The notes under the pieces are model-generated. The model was given only the letters and a program-made list of their open reading frames with translations. It was not told the DNA's origin and ran no database searches. Of a DNA stretch of 64,000 bases, positions 7,074 through 15,319 are shown piece after piece (position 1 is the stretch's first letter; the number at the start of each line of letters is the position of its first letter). This stretch comes from Kutzneria buriramensis. Lineage in GTDB: Bacteria > Actinomycetota > Actinomycetes > Mycobacteriales > Pseudonocardiaceae. The stretch covers positions 1 to 64,000 of the forward strand of contig NZ_QUNO01000007.1 in assembly GCF_003387475.1 (NCBI RefSeq). The letters are read 5' to 3'. Position numbers and translations under genes: made by a program.

Positions 7074-9025
7074 AGCTCCTCGATGTGGTTGTCCACCCGC
7101 CGATAGACGACGTGCTCGGTCTTGTCGACACTCCAGGTGTAGCCGGTGGGCTTGCCCACCGCGAGACCGGGATTGCCGGCGGCGCTGGTCAGGTCGTTGT
7201 AGTTCCAGACGCCGTTGAACCACAGCTCGTGGATGCGGCCGTCACCGCCGCGGTAGACCACGTGCTCGGTGCTGTCCACGCTCCACGTGTAGCCGATCGG
7301 GTCGCTGCCGGCCAGCGGCGGTCCGCCGGCGGCCCGGGTCAGGTCGTTGTGGTGCCAGGCGTTGTTGAACCACAGCTCGTGGATGTGCCCGTCGACGCCG
7401 CGGTAGACGTTGTGCTGGGTATTGTCCACGCTCCACGTGTAGCCGAACGGGTCGCCCGCCGAAAGTGGCGCGCCGCTGGCGGCGTTGGTCAGGTCGTTGT
7501 GGTGCCAGGCCCCGTTGAACCACAGCTCGTGGATGTGGCCGTCCGCGCCCCGGTACGTCACGTGCTCGGTCTTGTCGACGTCCCAGGTGTAGCCGGCCGG
7601 CACCCCGGTGGCGGGCGGCGCGGCCGCCGCGACGGTGAGGTCGTTGTGGTGCCAGGCGCCGTTGAACCACAGTTCGTGGATGTGGGTGTCGATGCCCAGG
7701 TACACAACGTGTTCCGTGCTGTCCACGGCCCACGTGTACCCGGTCGGCTTGCTCGCCGCGAGCGGCGCGGACGCGGCGACGGTGAGGTCGTTGTGGTGCC
7801 AAGTGCCGTTGAACCAGAGCTCGTGGATGTGCCCGTCGAGGCCCCGGTACACCACGTGTTCCGTCTTGTCGATGCTCCACGTGTAGCCGATGGGATCGCT
7901 GGACGCGAACGGCGCGCTGGTGGCGTTGGTCAGGTCGTTGTGGTGCCAGGCCCCGTTGAACCACAGCTCGTGGATGTGCAGGTCGTAGCCGCGGTAGACG
8001 TTGTGCTCGGTGCTGTCGACGTCCCAGGTGTAGCCGGCCGGGTCGCCGGCGGCCAGCGGCGCGCCCGCCACGGCCGTCAGGTCGCTGCGGGCCCAGCCGG
8101 CCTCGCCGCGGTAGCTCAGCTCGACCTCGCCGTTGGTCGACCCGTCGACGGCGATCACCGTCTTCTGGCCGCAGTCGGTGACCGAGTTGTTGACCGACCA
8201 GTTCAGCGCCGGCGCGGTCGCGCCGGTCCGGATGGCGATCTGGGTCATCGGCGTCGTGTCGGTGGCCGGGTAGTCCGAGCACCTGGTGATGTTGTAGGCC
8301 TCCAGCGTCTCCGTTGCCCACGTCAGCTGCGGGTTGTTGGCGACGGTCAGCGAGGTGTTGGCGACGTTGGTGAACGTCGAGGTGTAGTTGAAGCTGTTGC
8401 CGCTCTGGCTGTTCAGCGTCATCACGCCGACCAGCACGTCGCCCTCGTTGACCGGCACCAGCGTGGAGTGGAAGGCGTTGCCGCCGCCGACGTACCAGGA
8501 GGCGACGGCCCAGAAGTTGCCGCCGCCGGCCGCGGACGGCCCCCACTGGAGCACCGGCTGCAGGATGTGGCTGCCGTCGTTGGGCTCGATGCCGTTGAAC
8601 AGGAAGATGGTCTGGCCGGAGTGCGTGCTGGGCGCCCGGGGCACGGTCCAGGTGGTGGTGAACGAGGAGATCGGCGTGCCGGTGCCGTTCAGCCAGCTGG
8701 AGAAGGTGATCCAGCCGGAGCCGAAGGCCGGCGTCACGTTCTCGCCCACCGGCTCCCGCAGGGTGAAGCGGGTCAGCAGCGTGCTCGCGGCGTCCAGCAG
8801 GTGCAGCTCGCCGTCGACGCGGGCCAGGCGGTGGCCCTGCTCGACCAGGTGCACGGTGGATCGGCGGCGCGGTCCGCCCGGGGTGATCACCAGGTCGGCG
8901 TCGGCCAGCACGTGGGCGCCGGCGTCGTCGACGTGGACGGTCTGGCCGGGCTCGACCTGCGTGACGGTGGACATCGATCGCGGACCGCCAGGTGCGACGA
9001 CCCGGTCGTCTGAACTATCGGTCAT
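7064..9025 (-). CDS. Eqolisin-like domain plus seven-blade repeat beta-propeller (lectin-like)
   Basis: This 653-aa protein has no obvious signal peptide. Residues about 90-250 look like a beta-sandwich (FTTTWTVP, then NFWAVASWYVGGGNAFHS) reminiscent of G1/A4 peptidase-like jelly rolls, at low certainty. From about residue 300 to the end come repeats of 48-50 residues with the pattern GYTWSVDSTEHVVYRG followed by IHELWFNGAWHHNDLT. Six full repeats are flanked by a C-terminal half repeat and an N-terminal half (SYRGEAGWARSDLT). That is the split-blade closure expected for a circular seven-bladed propeller. Such propellers usually bind sugars. The start at 9025 is supported by GGGGG upstream. 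Confidence 0.8.
   Translation of the reverse strand: MTDSSDDRVVAPGGPRSMSTVTQVEPGQTVHVDDAGAHVLADADLVITPGGPRRRSTVHLVEQGHRLARVDGELHLLDAASTLLTRFTLREPVGENVTPAFGSGWITFSSWLNGTGTPISSFTTTWTVPRAPSTHSGQTIFLFNGIEPNDGSHILQPVLQWGPSAAGGGNFWAVASWYVGGGNAFHSTLVPVNEGDVLVGVMTLNSQSGNSFNYTSTFTNVANTSLTVANNPQLTWATETLEAYNITRCSDYPATDTTPMTQIAIRTGATAPALNWSVNNSVTDCGQKTVIAVDGSTNGEVELSYRGEAGWARSDLTAVAGAPLAAGDPAGYTWDVDSTEHNVYRGYDLHIHELWFNGAWHHNDLTNATSAPFASSDPIGYTWSIDKTEHVVYRGLDGHIHELWFNGTWHHNDLTVAASAPLAASKPTGYTWAVDSTEHVVYLGIDTHIHELWFNGAWHHNDLTVAAAAPPATGVPAGYTWDVDKTEHVTYRGADGHIHELWFNGAWHHNDLTNAASGAPLSAGDPFGYTWSVDNTQHNVYRGVDGHIHELWFNNAWHHNDLTRAAGGPPLAGSDPIGYTWSVDSTEHVVYRGGDGRIHELWFNGVWNYNDLTSAAGNPGLAVGKPTGYTWSVDKTEHVVYRRVDNHIEELYR
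7082..8040. repeat. In-gene tandem repeats of about 147 bp encoding propeller blades
   Basis: Near-identical stretches, such as the reverse complement of IHELWFNGAWHHNDLT, recur every 144-150 bp six times, with a partial copy at the end. DNA-level similarity remains high, which suggests recent duplication or gene conversion among blades. Confidence 0.85.
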
Positions 9026-9171
9026 TGCGCTACCCCCGTACGTGTTGGTCCGTCAGGATTTGCGCGCGCCATCGGGTTAGTTCGTCCCATTGGCCGGGTG
9101 TGCAACGGGGCCCGGCCGTTCCTCACTCGTTCAGCGGCAGGGTCCGCCCGATGTGTGGTTCGGCACCATAA

Positions 9172-9207
9172 GGTCACCGCTGACCGTGGTTGTCGGCCAC
9201 ATGGTCA
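9172..9207. promoter_or_regulatory. GGTCA repeats upstream of the hydroxybutyrate module
   Basis: GGTCA (9172-9176) faces TGACC (9181-9185), and a further GGTCA lies at 9203-9207, all within 70 bp of the SDR ATG at 9239. Spacing and orientation could serve a dimeric regulator such as the PucR protein encoded at 11306, but the motifs are short. Confidence 0.3.
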
Positions 9208-9238
9208 GCCGGGCGTGAGCTGCCTACGGTGGGCGACC

Positions 9239-9985
9239 ATGACGAGCCCACTCGACGGCAGGACCGCCCTGGTCACGGGCGGCGGCAGCGGCATCGGACG
9301 GGCCTGCGCCGAGGCGCTGGCGGCGGCCGGCGCCAAGGTGCTGGTGGTCGACATCGACCCCCACACCGCCGCCGAGACCGCGGCCCGCGTCGGCGGCACC
9401 GCGCACGTCGCGGACCTCGCCTCGGGGCGCATCGGCGACCTGCCGTCGGACATCGACATCCTGGTCAACAACGCCGGAGTCCAGACCATCGCTCCGGTGC
9501 ACGAGTTCCCGCCGGACCGGTTCGAGCACATCCAGCGGCTGATGGTGACCGCGCCGTTCCTGCTGGCCCGGCACTGCCTGCCGCACATGTACGCCAACGG
9601 CTGGGGCCGGCTCGTGCACGTCTCCAGCGTGCACGGGGTGCGGGCCAGCCCGTTCAAGGCGGCGTACGTGGCGGCCAAGCACGGCCTGGAGGGGCTGAGC
9701 AAGGTTATCGCCCTCGAGGCGGCCGAACACGGCGTGACCAGCAACTGCGTCGCGCCCGGCTACGTGCGGACGCGGCTGGTGACGGGCCAGGTCGCCGACC
9801 AGGCCGCCACCCACGGCATCGACCCCGACCAGGTGCTCACCGACGTGCTGCTGCGGCGGTCCGCGATCAAGCGGCTGATCGAGCCGCGCGACGTGGCCGC
9901 GCTGGTCACCTGGCTCTGCGGCGAGCATGCCGCCCACCTCACCGGCGCCAGCCTGCCCGTCGACGGCGGCTGGACCGCGTCCTGA
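9239..9985 (+). CDS. SDR dehydrogenase, 3-hydroxybutyrate dehydrogenase type
   Basis: A 248-aa short-chain dehydrogenase starts at ATG 9239. It has the NAD(P) motif TGGGSGIG near residue 13, NNAG at 77, and catalytic S130, Y143 and K147 (SVHGVRASPFKAAYVAAKHG). That last stretch, together with CVAPGYVRTRLV, is typical of D-3-hydroxybutyrate dehydrogenases, which interconvert 3-hydroxybutyrate and acetoacetate with NAD. It is followed after 17 bp by an organic-acid transporter and then a PucR regulator, so uptake and oxidation of a hydroxy acid fits. Substrate assignment is by family resemblance only. Confidence 0.8.
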   Translation: MTSPLDGRTALVTGGGSGIGRACAEALAAAGAKVLVVDIDPHTAAETAARVGGTAHVADLASGRIGDLPSDIDILVNNAGVQTIAPVHEFPPDRFEHIQRLMVTAPFLLARHCLPHMYANGWGRLVHVSSVHGVRASPFKAAYVAAKHGLEGLSKVIALEAAEHGVTSNCVAPGYVRTRLVTGQVADQAATHGIDPDQVLTDVLLRRSAIKRLIEPRDVAALVTWLCGEHAAHLTGASLPVDGGWTAS

Positions 9986-10002
9986 AAGGCGTTGAGTCAA
10001 CG

Positions 10003-11301
10003 ATGACCCAAACCCTGTCCCCGTCCAGAGAACGCATCGCCCGAGTCGTCACCGCCAGCCTGATCGGCACCACCGTGGAGTGGTACGACTTCTTCCTCTA
10101 CGGCTCCGCCGCGGCCCTGGTGTTCAACAAGGTCTTCTTCCCGACCGCCGACCCGCTGACCGGCACCCTGCTGGCGTTCGCCACGTACGCCATCGGTTTC
10201 GGCGCCCGGCCGCTCGGCGGCCTCGTGTTCGGCCACTTCGGCGACCGCCTCGGCCGCAAGCGGCTGCTGGTGCTGAGCCTGCTCATGATGGGCGGGGCGA
10301 CGTTCCTGATGGGCCTGCTGCCGAGCTACGCCTCGATCGGCATCGGCGCGCCGCTGCTGCTCACCGCGCTCCGGCTGGTGCAGGGCTTTGCGCTCGGCGG
10401 CGAGTGGGGCGGCTCCGTGCTCCTCGTCGCCGAACACGGCAGCGCCCAGCACCGGGGATTCTGGGCGTCGTGGCCGCAGGCCGGCGCACCCGGCGGCAAC
10501 CTGCTGGCCACCGGCGTGCTCGCGGTGCTGGCGGCCGTGCAGTCCGAGCAGGACTTCGTGTCCTGGGGCTGGCGCATCCCGTTCCTGCTGTCCGGTGTGC
10601 TGGTGGCGATCGGCCTGTGGATCCGGCTGCGCGTCTCGGAGACGCCGGTGTTCGAGGCGGCTGCCTCGCGGGCCGCGGAGGGCGTGGAGCGGCTGCCCAT
10701 CGTCACGGTGCTGCGGACGCAGTGGCGCGAGGTGCTGGTCGCGATGGGCGCGCGGATGGGCGAGAACATCTCGTACTACGTGATCACCTCCTTCATCCTC
10801 GTCTACGTCGTCGAGACGTTGAAGCTGCCCAAGCAGACGGCGCTGAGCGCGGTGCTGATCGGCTCGGCGGTGGAGCTGGCGGCGATTCCGTTGTGGGGCG
10901 CGCTGTCCGACCGGATCGGCCGCCGCCCGGTGTACCTGTTCGGGGCCATCGGCATGGCGGTGTGGGTGTTCGTGTTCTTCGCGCTGCTCGGCAGCCGCTC
11001 GCCCGGCGCGATCATCGCCGCCACCACGGTCGCCCTCGTGCTGCACGGCGCGATGTACGGGCCGCAGGCCGCGTTCTTCTCGGAACTCTTCGGCACCCGG
11101 GTGCGGTACTCCGGCTCGTCCATCGGCTACCAGCTGGCGTCCATCCTGGCCGGCGGCCTCGCGCCGTTGATCGCGACCGCGCTGCTGGCGGCCTTCGCCT
11201 CCGCCACGCCGATCGCGCTCTACGTCGCGGCCGGGGCGGCGATCTCCGTGCTGGCCGTCGTGCTGTCGCGTGAAACCACCGGCGGGTCGTTAGAGTCCTG
11301 A
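10003..11301 (+). CDS. MHS-family MFS transporter (metabolite:H+ symporter)
   Basis: This 432-aa protein has 12 hydrophobic segments. GTTVEWYDFFLYG at the start of helix 1 is the hallmark of the MHS group (ShiA, ProP and KgtP relatives). GHFGDRLGRKR in the loop between helices 2 and 3 and RLVQGFALGGEWGG in helix 4 are further family marks. MHS carriers import organic acids or osmolytes with protons. Position between a hydroxybutyrate-type dehydrogenase and a regulator suggests an organic-acid substrate. Codon 430 is TTA (11290-11292), a rare codon that in streptomycete-like bacteria depends on the bldA tRNA. Confidence 0.9.
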   Translation: MTQTLSPSRERIARVVTASLIGTTVEWYDFFLYGSAAALVFNKVFFPTADPLTGTLLAFATYAIGFGARPLGGLVFGHFGDRLGRKRLLVLSLLMMGGATFLMGLLPSYASIGIGAPLLLTALRLVQGFALGGEWGGSVLLVAEHGSAQHRGFWASWPQAGAPGGNLLATGVLAVLAAVQSEQDFVSWGWRIPFLLSGVLVAIGLWIRLRVSETPVFEAAASRAAEGVERLPIVTVLRTQWREVLVAMGARMGENISYYVITSFILVYVVETLKLPKQTALSAVLIGSAVELAAIPLWGALSDRIGRRPVYLFGAIGMAVWVFVFFALLGSRSPGAIIAATTVALVLHGAMYGPQAAFFSELFGTRVRYSGSSIGYQLASILAGGLAPLIATALLAAFASATPIALYVAAGAAISVLAVVLSRETTGGSLES

Positions 11302-11305
11302 GCCG

Positions 11306-13141
11306 ATGGAGGCATTGTGGCGACTGCTCGAACTGCTCGACCGAGGCGGCTCGGCCGAGCAGTTCGCGCAGGTCGCCACCTCCGCCGGCCCCGACGAACT
11401 CGCCGACGTCAAGCGGGCCACCGAGGCCGCGCTGCGCATCCGCGCCACGCTTACCCAGCATCGCCGCCGAGAGGCGGAGCTGGCCGCGTTGTTCGACACC
11501 GCCAGCGACCTGGCCAAGCTGCGCGACACCGACGGCGTGCTGCGGGCCATCGTGCACCGGGCCCGCATGCTGCTGCACACCGACGTCGCCTACCTCAGCC
11601 TCAACGACGTCGCCGTCGGCCAGACCACCATGCGAGTGACCGAGGGCTGCACCTCCGCCCTGTTTCAGCAGGTCATCCTGGGGATGGGGGAGGGGCTCGG
11701 CGGGTTGGTCGGGCAGACGGCGCGGCCGTACGCGACCGTCGACTACCTGCGGGACCCGCGGTTCGAGCACACCGCCACCATCGACGCCGCCGTGCAGGAC
11801 GAGGGCCTGGTCGCGATCCTCGGCGTACCGCTGCAACTCGGCAGCCGGGTCCTCGGCGTGCTGTATGCCGCCGACCGCACGCCCCGCGAGTACACCACCG
11901 CCGAGGTGGCACTGCTCGGTTCGCTGGCCGACCACGCCGCCATCGCGCTCGACGCCGCGCAGCGCATGGAGGAGGCGCGTTCCGCGCACGAGACGATCCG
12001 GCAGCACAACGAGGCCATGCGACGGGCGGAGGACGCCCACGACCGCCTGTCCGACCTGGTGCTGCGCGGCGGCGGCGTGGTGCAGGTGGCCACCGCTTTG
12101 GCCGATGTGCTGCGCGGCGGCATCGTCATGCACGACGCGGCCGGCGGCGAACTAGCGCGCGTCGGCGTGGAGCCGATGGCGCAGCCGATGCCGCTCGTGG
12201 AGGAGTCGCGGACCAGCGGACGCGCGGTGGCACACAACGGGATCTGGGTGTGTGCCGTGCTGGCTGGGCCGAAACCGTTGGGCAGCATCACGTTGACCGG
12301 TCACGGTGAACTCGGAGACGCCGACCGACGGCTGTTCGAACGCGCCAGCGTCGTGACGGCGCTGCTGTTGCTGCTGCGGCAGTCCGTCGCCGAGACCGAG
12401 GACCGGGTGCGGGGCGAACTCGTCACGGATCTGTTGACGGCGCCCGATCGCGATCCCGCCGGCTTGATCGCCCGGGGCAAGCGGCTCGGCGTCGACCTCA
12501 CCGCGCCGCACGTGGTCGCCGTCGCCCACGCCGCCCAGGAATCCCGGCACCGCCTCGCCACCGCGGCCTCGTCGCGCGTTCCTCGTACGAGCCTCATCGG
12601 CACGCACGCGGACCGGTTGGTGCTGCTGGTGCCCGGCACGGTGTCGGCGTCCGACCTCGCCCGCCAGCTCGGCGACGCCCTCGGCCGCCCCGTCACCGTC
12701 GGCGTGGCCGGGCCCGCCGCCGGTCCGGCCGACCTCGCCGCCGCCCACGCCGAGGCCGAACGCTGCCTGCGGGCCCTGCTCCAGCTCGGCCAGATCGGCC
12801 GCGGCGCCGACCTCGCCGGGCTCGGCTTCGTCGGCGTGGTGCTCGGCGACCGCGCCGACGTCGACGGCTATGTGCGGCGCACCCTCGGGCCGGTGCTGGA
12901 CTACGACGCCGAACGCGGCTCGGAACTGATCGCCACGCTGCACGCGTACTTCGACAGCGGCGGCAACCTCAACCGGGCCAAGGATGTGCTGCACGTCCAC
13001 GTGAACACCGTGACCCAGCGGCTGGAACGCGTCACCGCGCTGCTGGGTCCGCGCTGGCGTGAACCCGAGCCCGCGCTGGAGGTCCAGCTCGCGCTGCGGC
13101 TGGCGCGCGTCATCCACGGCCCGGATCACCCGATGCGGTGA
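11306..13141 (+). CDS. PucR/CdaR-type transcriptional regulator with GAF domain
   Basis: A 611-aa protein starts four bases after the transporter stop. A GAF domain covers about residues 60-220 (AIVHRARMLLHTDVAYLSLND, then VPLQLGSRVLGVLYAADR). A middle GGDEF-like region typical of this family comes next. The C-terminal PucR helix-turn-helix lies near 553-580 (GNLNRAKDVLHVHVNTVTQR). It likely senses the substrate or a metabolite of the upstream dehydrogenase-transporter pair and controls them. The ligand is not evident. Confidence 0.88.
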   Translation: MEALWRLLELLDRGGSAEQFAQVATSAGPDELADVKRATEAALRIRATLTQHRRREAELAALFDTASDLAKLRDTDGVLRAIVHRARMLLHTDVAYLSLNDVAVGQTTMRVTEGCTSALFQQVILGMGEGLGGLVGQTARPYATVDYLRDPRFEHTATIDAAVQDEGLVAILGVPLQLGSRVLGVLYAADRTPREYTTAEVALLGSLADHAAIALDAAQRMEEARSAHETIRQHNEAMRRAEDAHDRLSDLVLRGGGVVQVATALADVLRGGIVMHDAAGGELARVGVEPMAQPMPLVEESRTSGRAVAHNGIWVCAVLAGPKPLGSITLTGHGELGDADRRLFERASVVTALLLLLRQSVAETEDRVRGELVTDLLTAPDRDPAGLIARGKRLGVDLTAPHVVAVAHAAQESRHRLATAASSRVPRTSLIGTHADRLVLLVPGTVSASDLARQLGDALGRPVTVGVAGPAAGPADLAAAHAEAERCLRALLQLGQIGRGADLAGLGFVGVVLGDRADVDGYVRRTLGPVLDYDAERGSELIATLHAYFDSGGNLNRAKDVLHVHVNTVTQRLERVTALLGPRWREPEPALEVQLALRLARVIHGPDHPMR

Positions 13142-13217
13142 TTGGCCGGGGCGGCGCGGGCCGTGGCGCTACCATCCGACGCAGGCGCCCACGACCCCGA
13201 TCCGAGGGATTCTGCCC

Positions 13218-13520
13218 GTGCTGCATCGCATCGAGCCCATCGACGCCCAGTCCTGCACCGTCCGCTTCCGCCTCGACCGCTCGCAGATCGACCGCGCCGG
13301 CACCACGTCGGTCGTCGGCGACTTCAACGGCTGGCGGCCCGGCCACGCCCCGTTCGTCTACCGCGGTTTCGGCGGTTACCAGGCCGCGATCGTCGTGCCC
13401 GCCGGCACGACCATCCGGGTGCGGTATCTGTCCGAACGGGACGGTTGGGGCAACCCCGGCAACGTCGACGACAGCGACGGTCCCAACTCGGTCATCCACG
13501 TGACACCCGGCCGAAGCTGA
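13218..13520 (+). CDS. Isoamylase-type early-set (CBM48/AMPK-like) domain protein
   Basis: A 100-aa protein starts at GTG 13218 behind GAGGGA. It consists almost wholly of an Ig-like early-set domain: VRFRLDRSQI, SVVGDFNGWRPG (the glycogen-binding signature with Asn-Gly-Trp), GYQAAIVVPAGTTIRVRYL. Such domains occur next to glycan-active enzymes or alone and may bind alpha-glucan. No enzyme is attached and neighbours give no clue. A small cytoplasmic glucan-binding or fold-only role is possible. Confidence 0.75.
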   Translation: MLHRIEPIDAQSCTVRFRLDRSQIDRAGTTSVVGDFNGWRPGHAPFVYRGFGGYQAAIVVPAGTTIRVRYLSERDGWGNPGNVDDSDGPNSVIHVTPGRS

Positions 13521-13583
13521 GGATCACTCGCGATCCGGCGAGGCTGACGTCGCGGAACTGGCTGGTGGTAGGGGCGTTCGCCG

Positions 13584-13797
13584 TCAGGTGGTGGCGGTGA
13601 CGAGGCGGTGGAAGGCTTCGGCGTCACCCTCGAGCTCGACGCAGTCCTCCGCGTCGAGCGGCCGGCCCAGGATGAACACCATGCGGAACGTCGCGGTGTC
13701 GGCGGCCTTGAGCGGCGACCGTCGACCCCAATCGCCGAGGGCCAGCAGGAGGGGTTCGAGCTCGCGGCCGCGGTCGGTCAGCTCTGCGCACCGCTTA
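13584..13797 (-). pseudogene. C-terminal remnant of a HxlR-type regulator
   Basis: On the minus strand a frame runs from the 3' border of the neighbouring membrane-protein gene to TGA at 13586-13584. It reads ELTDRGRELEPLLLALGDWG, then RMVFILGRPLDAEDC. This matches the last third of HxlR winged-helix regulators, after the recognition helix. The DNA-binding part is missing: upstream of about 13797 the sequence is the unrelated gene 13798-14424 in another frame. No start codon suits a complete protein. This looks like a deletion or insertion remnant and fills the 277-bp gap here. Confidence 0.55.
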
Positions 13798-14424
13798 TCA
13801 CGGCTCCATCACGTAGTACGCACGACGGCCCTTGCTGACCGGAGCCGCGTGCAGCACCTCGAACAGGGCGCCGGCATCGCTGTTCCTGCTCGCCAGAATC
13901 TTCAGCACCTGGAGATCCTCGACCTTCTCGACTGGATCCACCGCCAGGAGGTAGCAGAGGGTGTAGATGCCGAACAGCATGACGGCGTCGCCCGCCATCT
14001 CGGGCGTGAACGAGCCGTCCAATCGGGACTCCAGCTCGCCCAGCGTCAGCATCAGCTTGGTGACGAACTTCGGCCTGGTGTTGTCCTCCGGCACCAGGTA
14101 GTCGAACAGGCGGTTGTCGGAGTACAGCATCGTGAACAGGCGGTCCCGGGCGGAGGTGACCACCTGTTGCTGGGCCGGCGTGAGGGAGTCCTCCAGTCCG
14201 AAGCGTTGGACCACTTCCCGCAGCAGGAGAACGGTGTTCCGCAGCTGGTTGACCGTTCGCTCCCGGTCGGCCCGGTCGCTCACGCTGCGCAGGAGGCGCG
14301 CCCTCGTCGTCTCCTGGCGGCGGAAGAGCAGGATGGGAATCACGATGCCCGTCGCCGCTATCGCCGCGGCGACCAGGGGCACTATGACCGATTTGACCAG
14401 ATCGCTGACGGGCATCGTGATCAC
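13798..14424 (-). CDS. Hypothetical single-pass membrane protein
   Basis: A 208-aa protein starts at GTG 14424 or ATG 14415. It has one N-terminal transmembrane helix (VIVPLVAAAIAATGIVIPILLF), then a basic stretch and a helical cytoplasmic domain. I do not recognise a family. The 3' end abuts a HxlR remnant, which hints that the gene was inserted or that its neighbour was deleted. Nothing in the sequence indicates a catalytic site. Confidence 0.6.
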   Translation of the reverse strand: MITMPVSDLVKSVIVPLVAAAIAATGIVIPILLFRRQETTRARLLRSVSDRADRERTVNQLRNTVLLLREVVQRFGLEDSLTPAQQQVVTSARDRLFTMLYSDNRLFDYLVPEDNTRPKFVTKLMLTLGELESRLDGSFTPEMAGDAVMLFGIYTLCYLLAVDPVEKVEDLQVLKILASRNSDAGALFEVLHAAPVSKGRRAYYVMEP

Positions 14425-14525
14425 GACCCTCTTGTCGCCGTCCCTGCGTTACCCGGGAATCGACGGGCGCGGACAGGGCGTTAGCGCGCGGAGGTCGGCG
14501 CTGCGGGATCGTCACGTCGGGGAGC

Positions 14526-14792
14526 ATGATGGCCGGCATGAAGTTGAAGCTGGACCTGCACGACATCTACAACCGCGGCGGCGAGATCGACCGGGCTCTG
14601 CGGGCTGTGATCGACGAGGCCGTGGCGAAGAAGGCGCCGCTGGTGGAGATCATCCCCGGCAAGGGCTCCGGGGCGCTGAAGAAGCACGTGCTGCGTTTCC
14701 TGGACCGCAAGGAGATCAAGGCGCTCTACCACCGGGTGGAGAAGGACTCCGACAACTTCGGCCGGGTCTTCGTGCATTTCCGGTGGAAGTAG
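14526..14792 (+). CDS. Small Smr-domain protein
   Basis: An 88-aa protein has three possible ATG starts at 14526, 14529 and 14538. GGGGAG lies just upstream and favours the second by spacing. The sequence LKLDLHDIYNRGGEIDRALR opens like the LDLHG strand-helix of Smr domains. PLVEIIPGKGSGALKKHVLRFL holds the conserved G-x-G-x-G loop. Smr domains of MutS2-like proteins bind or nick nucleic acids. Here LDLHD replaces LDLHG, as in some stand-alone family members. Nuclease activity is not assured. Confidence 0.8.
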   Translation: MMAGMKLKLDLHDIYNRGGEIDRALRAVIDEAVAKKAPLVEIIPGKGSGALKKHVLRFLDRKEIKALYHRVEKDSDNFGRVFVHFRWK

Positions 14793-14793
14793 G

Positions 14794-15255
14794 TCAGTGC
14801 TCGTTCTTGATGACGAAGTAGGAGCCGCGGATGGTGCCGGCGAGCTTCGACTTCTGCCGGGCGAACTTGAACGAGGACAGCTCCGAGGGGACCTCCATCC
14901 CGTCGGAGAGCTTGAACCCGACCGCCCGCTTCCCGCCGTCGTCGAGGGTGTACATCACGTTGATCGACAGGCCGTCCTCGTAGAAGACGTAGGCCATCCG
15001 GATGTTGTCGACCTGGAACTCGGTCGCCTCGAGCGGGCGGGCGGAGATGACGATGCCGCGTTCGTCCTTGAGGATCCCGTGCACCCAGTCGATCGTCGCG
15101 GTGGCGTCGCTCGCGGGCTCGGTCGTGAAGACGTGGTCGTACTTGTTCTTGAAGTACCGGGCCTCGTTCGCCCGCAGCCCGGCCAGCGCGGTCGCGGCCG
15201 GCGAGGACTCCAGGCCGACGGTCGACACGGTGTCGAAGTCCACGGCGTACGACAT
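14794..15255 (-). CDS. Hypothetical protein, 153 aa
   Basis: The start ATG 15255 is preceded by GTGGAGGAA, a strong ribosome site, so I prefer it to an upstream GTG. The sequence is soluble, beta-rich in its second half (MAYVFYEDGLSINVMYTLDD, KLAGTIRGSYFVIKNEH) and has no signal peptide. I do not recognise the family. It is the last gene of a minus-strand run that starts with the macrodomain gene, and its 3' end lies 1 bp from the end of the convergent Smr gene. Confidence 0.65.
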   Translation of the reverse strand: MSYAVDFDTVSTVGLESSPAATALAGLRANEARYFKNKYDHVFTTEPASDATATIDWVHGILKDERGIVISARPLEATEFQVDNIRMAYVFYEDGLSINVMYTLDDGGKRAVGFKLSDGMEVPSELSSFKFARQKSKLAGTIRGSYFVIKNEH

Positions 15256-15319
15256 GGGGTTCCTCCACGTGTGTGTCCGGGCGCGGCCAGCGTACGCGCT
15301 GGTCACGACCCGTCTTGGA

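Noticed and set aside
7082-8040. Non-coding tandem repeat or CRISPR
   Set aside because: The period is a multiple of three and matches protein repeats of the lectin-like gene in frame.
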